From Erythroxylum novogranatense (Eukaryota > Streptophyta > Magnoliopsida > Malpighiales > Erythroxylaceae): a stretch of DNA of 64,000 nt. Below the pieces are notes generated by a model. It was not told where the DNA came from, made no database searches, and was given only the letters and a program-made list of their open reading frames with translations. The position numbers and the translations under genes were made by a program. Positions 23,701 to 33,718 of this stretch are shown here, in pieces (the stretch's first letter is position 1; the number at the start of each line of letters is the position of its first letter). Location of the stretch: positions 53,770,063 to 53,834,062 of the forward strand of contig CM057233.1 in assembly GCA_029891385.1 (NCBI GenBank). Direction: 5' to 3'.

Positions 23701-25070
23701 TCGGGACGGGCAAGATGCTCGTTTGGACCAAACCAGACCATTTTGATCTGTTATGTGATTTTTGATTTTGTTAATGTGCGTGATAATTTGCCGATGTGAT
23801 TGCATTCATGTTTATGAGAAATTTTGGAAAAATGAAGAAAAGGGGTTTTCAATCAGGAAATTTATGAAATTTGATATGAAAAGTTTGGAAAAATTGAAAA
23901 GAGTTTGAGAGAAATATTTCAAAGTTGAAAAGTTTGAAACATTAGCCCTTTTGGCAAAAAGTTTATAAAGAAATGTTTTCTGCTTATTTATCAGTTTATA
24001 AATGTGTTATCCACGAGCTTCCGAGCTCACCCCCCCTTTCATCCCCATCTCCAGGTTTCGAGCAGGAGATTGGATGAAAGAATGTGAAGACATCAGTTCC
24101 GACGGTTTTGTGCTTTTGAAATTTGCATGAGTTAGTTTTGAGTAATCTGAAATTTGAGTATGGAAATGTTTATGGTTTAAGATAGATTTGAAAGAAAGTG
24201 TATTTGTGTATAAAGTTGAGTATCGGGAATGATTGAGAAATTTGTATATGAAATCATGAATAGCTTGGGCATATATATTTGTGTTTGATTCTGGGAATAA
24301 GTTTGAATTATGAAAATAGTAGATTGAATGACAAGTATGAGATTGTTTTAGAATTAGGTTTGTGTCTATCTGCTGATATCCCGGACGGAGGGTCCGGTGG
24401 ATTCTGATATTTGTGTGATTGATTGGCATTTAGAAGTGTATTTCTTTACCCTTGCAGGTTTGGGGTAGGAAAAAGGCAGCCGTTATGCTGCCGAAATTTC
24501 GATAAAAATTGGGATAAAAAAATGAAATTTGAGATTTGTATGGATGAATAAAAATTTGTATGATTGTTGAGTTTCGGGTTTAAGAATGAATTTTCCTATG
24601 GGAAATTATATGGATGTGATTGATGTAAGAAATGAGAATAAGAAAGAAAAAAATTTATATCGATTTTGGACGCCTTAGAATTCCCAACGCGATTCATTTC
24701 CGTTCTTTGCTTAGTCACGGATGTCGGAAAGTGTTTCATTTACATTGATTTGTTTGCTTACTTTGTTTTCTATCCGTATTCGATTTGCATTCGATTCGAT
24801 CCCGCTTTCGCTTATTCGTTCCGCTTTGTGATTCGGATTCGATTATTTCGCTTCGCTATATTCGAGTGAATCTGTTCGTATGATTCGATTAGTATTTGCT
24901 TCCGCTTGCTTTTGCTTCCACTTCGCTACTTTCGGATATGTTCATTCGAATCGTTTCCTTTGAAAATTGTTGTCGGATGTCGGATCCGTTTTGCTAAGTG
25001 TTTGTTTTCTTCCGTTTGTTTCGTTTTCCGATCTGTTTAAGTAGTTGGGTTCCGATAACGGGATCCAACA
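20706..25070 (+). repeat. 3' LTR of copy 2 (4365 bp)
   Basis: Near-identical partner of 15534-19903. Reverse modules at about 20884-20970, 21066-21150 and 21229-21312; forward modules at about 21586-21670, 21727-21855, 21935-22025 and 22125-22215. Confidence 0.93.
21382..21500. repeat. 48-bp tandem hairpin repeats (GC island)
   Basis: About 2.6 copies of a 48-bp unit. Each full unit holds a hairpin with 12-bp arms and a 4-base loop: TCGCTAGGGCGA / CGTA / TCGCCCTAGTGA at 21382-21409 and TCGCTAGGGCGA / CGCA / TCGCCCTCGCGA at 21430-21457, one mismatch each. The repeat keeps a reading frame open (LGRRIAL recurring every 16 residues), but this is a by-product, not a gene. Confidence 0.88.
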
Positions 25071-25075
25071 ATAAT
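25071..25075. repeat. Target-site duplication ATAAT, right
   Basis: Exact repeat of 15529-15533 directly after the terminal CAACA. Confidence 0.95.
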
Positions 25076-25139
25076 ACATTCATTAATGCATAAAAAGTGT
25101 CAAATACATAATAAGAGCCAATACAACAATAATGTCTAA

Positions 25140-27708
25140 TAATCATCAGTACACATAATGTCTATATTCTTTACATGACCAGAAAATATTTTGGGTAGTA
25201 ACCCTTTGTCAAAGGGTTAACTAATATAAGATTGGTGCTAATATGCTCTATTGACACTCCACATTTTTTAACCTCCTCCCTAATGGCAAAGCATTTGAGT
25301 TCCATATATTTTACACCTTTGGAACACTTACTGTTTTTAGAGAGGAAAACTATTATAGAATTTTCACATTAAATTTTTAGTTCAAACAATCCCAAGCCTT
25401 AAAATAAATTTCCATAGCCATTTATCCTTAATCATGGCTTCAAAGTACGCAAAAAAACTTAGGCTTTATAGTTGATGCAACAACTATAGATTGCTTTGCA
25501 CTCTTCCATAAGAGAGCTCCTCCTGCTAACAGATAAATGTAGCCAAAGTTGGATTTTCTTATATCTACACAACCAACAAAATCTAAATATAATTATTCAA
25601 CCATCTTAAAGTGATCATACCTCCTAAAAGTGAGCATGTGTTCTTTAGTTCCCTACAGATATATCATAACTTTCTTTGCAACTTTCCAGTGATCCATACT
25701 AGGATTGCTATATTATCTCCCCAGCATGGTCACTGCAAAGCTTATGTCTGGTCTCGTATCTGTCTAAGCATATATTAGGCTCCTAACCACTAATACATAT
25801 GGAATTGATTCCATTTGCATCCATCCTAAATCATTTTTCGAACATTACATGAGGTTAAACTTATCCCCTTTACGAATTGGAATTGGTAATGCTGACCATA
25901 TTTCCATCCTAAATGCCTCTAACACTTTATTAGGCTTTCTGAGACAAACCTAGCAATCCTTGTGATTTATTATGGAATATTTATATTCACTTCACATATG
26001 TTGTCTCACCTATATCTTTCATTCAAAAATTACTTGAGAGAAATTTCTTCGTCTCACCTAATAGACCAAGATCATTAGCTACAAGCAAGATGTCATCAAT
26101 GTTCAAGACCAAAAAAATAAACTTACTCCTATTGACCTTCATATATATACAGTAGTCAATGATGTTTTCTTTAAATCTAAAGGAAACAATAGTGTTATTG
26201 AACATAAGATACCATTACTGGGAAGCTTGTTTAAGCCCATATATTAACTTTTTATATATTCTAAAAGGCGGTTTTCACATCCATTAAATGTAATTTTGTA
26301 TCATAACGAGCCACCAAAGCTATAATAATTCTGAGTGAATCTTTCTTAGAGGTTAATGAGAAAGTCTCCTTATAATTAAGGTCATTCTTTTAAGTAAATC
26401 CTTTAATAACTAGTCTAACCTTATAATGTTCCAAGTTACCAAGAGAGTCAAGATTGGTCTTAAAGATCCACTTACAATCAACTCTCTTGTAACCTTCTGG
26501 AAATTCCACAAGGTCTCAAACACCATTCTATTCTATAGATTTGAACTCATCTTTCACAACATCTAACCACTTATTACAATTTTTACTATTTATGGCTTGT
26601 GAAAAAGTCACTAGGTCATTCTTAATTCCTAAGTCATTTTTAGATTTGTGTAGATATACCATATAGTCATTAGAAACAGTTGATCTTCTTTCTCTTTGAG
26701 ATCTTCTTAATGTTATTCGTTATGGTTCTTCTATTGTAGATTCATTAACTGCATGTTTAATTTCATTATAAATAGTGGGTAAATAATTTTTTTTATTTAT
26801 AATTATTAGATGGTTCAATAACATATGGAACAATAACTTTAGTAGGTGTACAATCCACTGGTAATTGTACAATCATAAGGACTTACACTCCCATTTCTTG
26901 AATATCTATTATACTTCGTGTTTCACTCTTGCTAATCTCACCATACTCAATGAATCTAAAATTCCCAGATTCCATAATTCTTGTAGTATCGTTAGGATAA
27001 TAGAATTTAAACTCTTTTAGACTTCTTTAGATAACCAATAAAATAACACCTGATTTTTCTTGCATCCAGTTTCTTTTCTCGTACTTTATAATGCTCAATT
27101 TTTTAAGCAACCCCAAACATACAGGTTCCTTAAAATAAGTTTTCTTCCAATCCATAGTTTAAAAGGACTCTTCGGAATTGTTGTACTAAGAACACTATTC
27201 AAAAATTACATCACAGTTTTTAGAGCATATACCCATAAAGAAGTGAGAAAAGATGAATTATACATTATGCTCCTAACCATATGTAACAAAGTTCTATTAT
27301 GCATTTTTTCCATATCATTTTGTTATAGTGTGACAGGCATTTTATATCACGCACAAATACTCTGTCATTCAAGGAATTTAGTAAAAGGACTAGTATTTTG
27401 GTCATTTTCATCATACTTACTATAATATTCACCACCTCTATAAAACATGACTATTTTAACCTTTTTGTCTAATTTCCTTTCATCCTTATTAATGTAAGCC
27501 TCTAAGGTGTCTACAACCTAATATTTATCATGTAACATATCCATAACATGAATAATTATCTATAAGGGTAATAAAGTATTTTTCTTTATTGAAAGTAAGC
27601 ACATCAAATGGTCCACACACATTAGTGTGAATTATTTCAAAAAGATAACTGATTCTTATGGCTCCTTTTATGTTGTGTGTGTGCGCTTTTTTTGCCTTTA
27701 ATATAATT
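25140..27708 (-). pseudogene. Decayed Ty1/copia pol, 3' part
   Basis: Minus-strand copia polyprotein read through many stops and frameshifts. From high to low coordinates there is an integrase core relic (about 27690-27060; IKGK, then THTNVCGPF-like and DNYSCYGY-like words) and the integrase tail (about 27070-26890; YRFYYPND, RIMESGNF). Reverse transcriptase follows, with the active-site region at about 26023-26205 reading NIDDILLVANDLGLL. The RNase H end is at about 25330-25140 (VSIEHIST, PLTKGL). It is interrupted at 27709 by a gypsy insertion and resumes at 33183. Clearly dead. Confidence 0.85.
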
Positions 27709-28185
27709 TGATCCGTATATGACGGATATTGGCTTCTCGTCCCTAATATGATTTAGTTACGATACGATCAACTATGGTGGATGGACATTCACCTTTGTTC
27801 CCTTTAGGCGATAAAGAGAACTTAATAAGATGGCAAAGGGTTGTTGTTTGTAAACTAGGCAATAACTCGTGTATAATCAAAAGTAAAGGACACACTTTTA
27901 TTTACGATGGCAATAGCCTTATATAGGCGTACAATCAGCCTTTTAATAAAATCCTAAAGCAAGAAGGAAAATAAAACCTATTATAAGCTTATCCTATGTG
28001 AAGTAAAACAACAAATCATAAACTGATCCTAACACTTGATATTTAGTCTCCCATCAGGTCACGTAGTCTCTAAAAGATTAATTGAAGTCCATCCAATCCC
28101 TCTGGGCTCTTTGATTCCATCTAAAACTATGCTTCTTATACTCAACTTTAAGACTAGATCAGATGTTGTATTTGATCCCGAATTA
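27709..28185 (-). repeat. 3' LTR of the nested gypsy
   Basis: 477 bp, from TGATCCG to CGAATTA on the plus strand, about 90% identical by eye to 32707-33182. A minus-strand TATA box (CCTATATAAGG) lies at 27917-27927. Confidence 0.9.
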
Positions 28186-31100
28186 GTCTCCCCCTCTTCA
28201 AAAAAATTTGACCTCAACTTTTGCACCTCGAAATCATCCAAATATGGTGTCAAGTCTCCAACATTAAATGTAGAAGCAACACCCCCATATTCACTTGGTA
28301 GATCAACCTTATAAGCACTATCTCCAAATTTCTCAAGAATGCGAAATGACCCATCTCCTCTTTGTGATAGCTTGTTCTTCCTTTTTTGTGGAAAACGTTC
28401 CTTTCATAAGTGAACCTAAACAAGATCTCCAGGCTCAAAGATAGGTTGGCGACAATTTTTGTTTTCCTTCCTTTGATACAACTCATTCGCGTTAGCTATT
28501 TTGTTCATCACCAACTCGTGCATACGCTGCATATCTTCAAGGTGTCTCTTAGGTTCAAAGGAAACTATCTCCTTACGAGGCATAGCAACTAGATCAATAG
28601 GAACATATGGGTTGATGCCATAGACCACCTCAAATGGAGACCAACCTGTAGCATAGGTTGGTGATCTATTGTATGCAAATTCAACATGTCCCAACTTCCT
28701 ATCCCAATCTTTAGTTGACTTACTCACTAATGTCCTAAGCAAGGTGCCTAGGATGCGATTTACCACCTTCGTTTGACCATTAGTTTGTGGGTGATGGGCT
28801 ATGCTAAACAACAACTTTGTACCCAATAATTTCCACAAGGTTTTCCAAAATTAGCTAAGAAATTTGACATCCCTATATGAAACAATAGATTTAGGAATTC
28901 CATGCAATCGCACGATTTCATTAAAGTACAAATCAGCGTCATATGAAGTGTCATCTGTTTTGTGGCATGGTATAAAATGAGCCATCTTATAAAAACGATC
29001 CACAACAACCATTACGAAGTCCTTACCTCGCTGCTTCTTAGGTAAAACAAGCACGAAGTCTATGTTTATGTCCTCCCAAGGGCGATCTGGAACTGGTAGT
29101 GGTGTGTAAAGTCCCTTATGAAACGAAATTTTAGCTCGATGACAAGTGCCGCAACGAGCTACAAATGCTTGTACGTCCCTTTGCATGTGTGGCCATTAAA
29201 AATGTTCTTGTATCAGCTTCAAGGTTTTATTTATGCCAAAGTGACCAGTCAAGCCCCCTCTGTGCGTTTCACCAATGATGATGCTCCAGAGATTGCATTT
29301 GGGAATACACAATCTATTTCCTTTAAACAAATACTCCCCCTGAATAATATAGTCACCATGTATTCCTTGCAAGCTGGTCGTATATACTTTCCCAAAGTCA
29401 GCATCCTCTTTGTAATATTTCTTTATGAATTCAAATCCAAGGACCCTTGTATCAAGAGTAGTGAGCACAAAATTCCTCCTAGATAATGCATCAGCTACGG
29501 TGTTCTGTTTTCTTTTTTTATATTTTGAGGAAAAAATTGAATGATTGTAAGAACTCAACTCATTTTTTTGTTTCCCATGGATATATTTAAGGGCCTCGTG
29601 ATTAGAGTGTAGAATAAAAATGCTTGGGTCGTAAATAATGTGCACAATGGTCTAGTGCTCGAATGATCGTGTAGAACTCCTTGTCGTAGTTGGAATAATT
29701 AAGTTTCGACCCATTGAGTTTCTCGCTGAAATAAGCTATAGGGATCTTTTCTTGAATGAGTACAGCACCTATCCCAACTCCGCTTGCATCACACTCCACC
29801 TCAAAGAGTTTATTGAAATCTGGCATGGTCAAAACAGGTGCGTGACATAGCAACTCTTTGATAGTATCAAATGCCTTTTAGGCTGCTCTAGTCCACACAA
29901 ATTCCCCTTTTTTGGTGAGCTCGGTGAGAGGGGTTGTAATGGTGCTGAATCCCTTAATAAAATGCCTATAAAAGCTTACGAGGCCATAAAACCCATATAC
30001 TTCTATTGTCACTTTTGGGATTGGCCATTGGCTAATGGCTTTTACCTTCCCTTCATCAATGAACACCCCTTCTTTGGAAACCATGAACCCGAGGAATGTA
30101 ACTCTTGGCTGCATGAACTCACATTTTTCGATCTTGCCATAAAGTGTTTGTTCCCTAAGTTTCTCAAATACTAGCTTCAAATGGTGCAAATGAGTTTGTT
30201 CATTGTTACTATAAACAAGAATATCATCTAAGTAAACAACAACAAACTTACCTAAGAATGGTCTTAATACGTCATTCATTAACCGTATAAATGTACTTGG
30301 TGCGTTGCATAGGCCGAAAGGCATCACAAGCCACTCGTACAATCCTTGACTTGTTTTAAATGCAGTATTCCACTCATCTCCCTCACGAATTCGCACCTGA
30401 TGATAGCCTTGTTGTAGGTCGAGCTTTGAGAAGTAACTTGACCCATTCAACTCGTCTAACATATCATCTAGACGTGGCATAGGAAAATATATTTGACTGT
30501 AATATTATTGACAACTTTGCTATGAATGCACATTCTCTATGTGCCATCCCTTTTAGGGACCAAAAGAGCAGGTATGACGTATGGACTCAAACTCTCTCTC
30601 ACGTATGCTTTGCTGATGAGTTCTTCTACTTGTCGTTGTAACTCTTTTGACTCTTCGAGATTGCACCTATAAGCTGCCTTGTTTGGAATAGGTGCTATAG
30701 GAGTAAGGTCTATTTGGTGCTCGATGCCCCGAATTGGTGGCAACCAAGGTGGCAATTCAGATGGGAATACAACGGCGTACTGCTCCAATAACGATTTGAG
30801 TGCAGAAGGTATCTCCTGCCCATAGCTATCATTTGTACCCTTAACCACCAGCACGTATGCCCCACTATTCTCTTCTAGCTCCCTTTCAAATTGATCTCCC
30901 TTAATAATCGAGGTGGAGGTCTTATTTTGCTGTTTGAATAGCTCACATACCTTTGAGGGTGCCAAAGGTAATAAGCTGATTTTCTTGCCTCCCTTCTCAA
31001 AGGTATAAATATTTCTTTCTCCATCATGCTGAACTTTACGATCATGTTGCCAAGGTCTTTCGAGCAAGAGATGGCAAGCCTCCATGGGGAGGACATCGCA

Positions 31101-31546
31101 CCACACATCATCTGCATAAGTCGACCCAATCGAGAAATTGACCAACACTCTTTTTTTACCTTCAAGTTGTTGCCCGTGTTCAACCATGAGATTGAATAAG
31201 GTTGAGGGTGTGGTTCTGATTTTAGTTGTAGCTTCTCCACAAGTTCAGTTGAAGCTGCGTTGGTGCAACTCCCGCTGTCCACAATTAGATTGCATATTTT
31301 TCCCTTCAACTTAGCTAGAGAGTGAAAATTTTGATCCCTTTGTGATTCCCTCTTGGACGTCACTTCAGAGTGAAGTGTTCATCTTACTACAAGCATGGGA
31401 CCATCCATAATAGGTTCAGCATAACACAACTTTGGTTTGGGCTCCCCCTTTTCAGTGTTAAGCTCATACACCTCCTCTTCGGGCTCCTCCTCCCATACTT
31501 CCTCATAATCTTGTATTTCTTGCATGGAAAGAATTCGGGTGTTAGT
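28059..31546 (-). pseudogene. pol: Nested gypsy pol: PR, RT, RNase H, integrase
   Basis: Protease at about 31290-31220 has LIVDSGSCTNAAS, an aspartic-protease signature. Reverse transcriptase (30660-29878) has [38 protein letters not shown] and the catalytic YLDD of [12 protein letters not shown]. RNase H follows (29853-29500; [19 protein letters not shown]-like, ADALSRR). Integrase (29260-28600) has the zinc-finger half [17 protein letters not shown] and HHPQTNGQTKVVNR. The beta-barrel tail continues through the polypurine tract into the LTR and ends at 28059. Several frameshifts and stops (near 31190, 30510, 29870, 29190, 28840) break it, so it is inactive as read. An integrase core Asp context reads SYRDVKFLS where SDRD is usual. 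Confidence 0.9.
28186..28199 (-). other. Polypurine tract of the nested gypsy
   Basis: Minus strand GAAGAGGGGGAGAC directly before the LTR. It also codes for part of the pol tail (EEGET). Confidence 0.85.
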
Positions 31547-32629
31547 GCATTACACTTGGAAGTGACCATACCCATTGCACTTAAAGCATCGCTTGACCTT
31601 CTCCCTTTTAGAGGACTCCCCTTGTATTCCTTCTCCTTTTTTAGTGTTCTTTTCAAGATATTTCTTTTCTATAACGGAGTTGTGGGCTATTGCCTCCTTG
31701 GAAAATCCCCTCACAATGGTTTTTGACAAAGCTAGTCGTTTAGAATGTTCTTCAACCTTCTTCGTAGTATGGTAAACGTCTTCAAAAGTTTAGTACTTTT
31801 GGATGTCTACTTGAACCTTAATTGAGGGCATTAGACCTGTAATAAATCGTGCGGTGGTCTGGTGTTCTTTTTCTTGAACATCACATTGCAACATGAGTTT
31901 AGTGAATTTGTCAATGTATTTTTTGATAGTTAAACCCCCTTGGCAAAGGTTTTGCATTTCAATGTACAGTCGCTGCTCATAATCATCGGGAAGAAATTTC
32001 TGTTGCATTTTCTTTTTCAGCTTTTCCCAAGATTCGATCTTGGACTTATTTTCCTTAACACGTCGAGCCTTCAAGTGATCATACCACAAAGCTGTGTGTT
32101 TTGTAAGCTTTAGGACAACAAGCTTACACTTTTTCCCATCATCACATCCCTTGTAGTCGAATACCTCTTCGATTTGCCTTAACCAACCCAAAAAATCTTC
32201 CGGATTGATGGAATCGTCTTATTCTGACAAATCAAACTTAAGCCCTCAATAATCATCAAAGTTATGCCCTTGAAGTCGAGGATGGCGTGGATCACCATGC
32301 TTCCATTCATCATCTTCACCATACCCGAATGTAGGTTGTGGTATGGGTGGCCTTAGAGATTGTCTCATGTGCTGCCTTGGTGGTTGACAAGTTGAGTCTT
32401 GGAGGTATCTGAATAGTTGTTCTCCTCGTAGACCTGATGGATGGTTTAACACATCCCCTTAGATATGGCCTTATTTTTCCTTTCTCGACTCCTCCAGTTT
32501 GCCACGCAAGACTCCTTCTTTAAGTTCTGTTACAGTGGTTTTCAAGTTTTGCATCATGGTGGCTAATTGATTAATTGAGGCTTGGAGTTGTTCTGGGGTG
32601 GGAGATGTCTTTTCTTTGTTACCAGCCAT
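31547..32629 (-). pseudogene. gag: Nested gypsy gag with zinc knuckle
   Basis: Starts at 32629 with MAGNKEKTSPTPEQLQ, about 50 bases inside the primer site. A stop follows after ~50 residues near 32460. The capsid region (32191-31790) has GWLRQIEEVFDYKG, ALWYDHLK and a GLTIKKYIDKF-type major homology stretch. A CX2CX4HX4C zinc knuckle, CFKCNGYGHF, lies at about 31588-31547 with an in-frame TAA just before its last cysteine. The basic linker between 31790 and 31600 is in other frames. Gag would form the particle and bind RNA; this copy cannot make it intact. Confidence 0.85.
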
Positions 32630-32682
32630 GTTCTTGAATGAAAACAATTTTCTGATGGTAGATGGCGGATGGCGTCAAGATT

Positions 32683-32702
32683 GTACCGAGGCTCTGATAC
32701 CA
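32683..32702 (-). promoter_or_regulatory. Primer-binding site of the nested gypsy
   Basis: Minus strand TGGTATCAGAGCCTCGGTAC, a few bases from the LTR end at 32707. It matches initiator tRNA-Met. Confidence 0.9.
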
Positions 32703-32706
32703 AACT

Positions 32707-33182
32707 TGATCCGTTTATGACGGATATTGGCTTCCTATTCCTAATCTGATTTAGTTAGGATACGATCAACTATGGTGGATGGAGATTCACCTTTGTTCCC
32801 TTTAGGCGACAAAGAGAATTTAATAAGATGGCAAAGGTTGTTGTTTGAAAACTGGGCAATAACTCGTGTATAATCAAAAGTAAAGGACACATTTTTATTT
32901 ATGATGGCAATAGCCTTATATAGGCGTACAATCATCCTTTCAACGAAATCCTAAAGCAAGAAGGAAAATAAAACCTATTCTAAGCTTATCCTATGTGAAG
33001 TAAAACAACAAATCATAAACTGATCCTAACACTTGATAATTAGTCTCCCATCAGGTCACGTAGTCTCTAAAAGATTAATTGAAGTCCATCCAATCCCTTT
33101 GGGCTCTTTGATTCCATCTAAAACCATGCTTTTTATACTTAACTCTAAGACTAGATCAGATATTGTATTTGATCTCGAATCA
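32707..33182 (-). repeat. 5' LTR of the nested gypsy
   Basis: 476 bp, TGATCCG to CGAATCA on the plus strand. The minus-strand TATA box CCTATATAAGG is at 32914-32924 and would drive the element. Confidence 0.9.
32914..32924 (-). promoter_or_regulatory. TATA box in the 5' LTR of the nested gypsy
   Basis: CCTATATAAGG on the minus strand, conserved at 27917-27927 in the other LTR. Confidence 0.65.
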
Positions 33183-33718
33183 TGATCCACATAAAATTTA
33201 TTATCAGTCAAATCTAATTTAGGAAGTATTTCATTCTTCACTAATCTTTCAATCTATTCTTTAGAAAAGTTTCTCAAACATTTACGCCACAAGTAGATCT
33301 ATCATTAATCAATCAAACTATGATTGATCAAACATTGGGATTTAAAGTGAACAAGGTTTCAATATAAAGAACATCAAGGTTTAATTATATAAACTATTAT
33401 ATAGTACACCACTGCCAATCATGTGGTTATATATGTACAAATAGGTACAAATAGAAACTATTACTACCAAATTTAAATGAGTATTCATATCTATCAAGTT
33501 TGGATAAAGAAAATAAATTCCTAGATATACTAGGTACGTAAAAAGTTTCACATAATTCCAAATGATATCTAGTGTCTAGAGATAAGTGATAAGCCCTGAT
33601 AGCTTCCACTTAAACTCTCATTTTGTTGTTTATATACACAAATATTTCATTTGATCTTATGATGTGGGTCATAAGGAATCTCTTTCCTCTCAAACCATGT
33701 GTTACATTTGGCGCTTTC
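33183..33718 (-). pseudogene. Decayed Ty1/copia pol, 5' part
   Basis: Continuation of the copia element cut at 27708. From high to low coordinates the protease-to-integrase linker can be read at about 33609-33427 (AYHLSLDTRYHLELCETFYV, then SISRNLFSLSKLD). The integrase N-terminus follows at about 33280-33185 (RLVKNEILPKLDLTD, then FYVDH). Upstream of 33640 only weak similarity to the pre-protease region remains. It is cut at 33718 by the plus-strand gypsy LTR, so copia gag is missing. Confidence 0.8.

Larger units (their letters stand above)
15534..25070 (+). mobile_element. Non-autonomous giant-LTR retrotransposon, copy 2
   Basis: A complete 9537 bp element: LTRs of 4370 and 4365 bp around 802 bp, perfect ATAAT flanks, primer site and polypurine tract. 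Both LTRs begin TGTTGGACCCC and end GGGATCCAACA. Nothing in it resembles gag or pol. It belongs to the same family as the element at 3074 but to another subfamily, since the GC island and several hundred bases of block C differ. The LTR pair is nearly identical apart from small CHG-site indels, so insertion is recent. Confidence 0.95.
27709..33182 (-). mobile_element. Complete Ty3/gypsy element nested in copia
   Basis: 5474 bp with LTRs at 27709-28185 and 32707-33182, primer site, polypurine tract and a full gag-PR-RT-RNase H-IN order on the minus strand. Short LTRs, element size and the pol end fit chromoviruses of the Reina, CRM or Galadriel groups; I cannot decide among them. It splits the copia integrase between the zinc-finger motif (right side, ...FYVDH) and IKGK (left side). 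No clean 5-bp target duplication is seen (TAATT left, TGATC right), possibly through decay. Confidence 0.92.
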
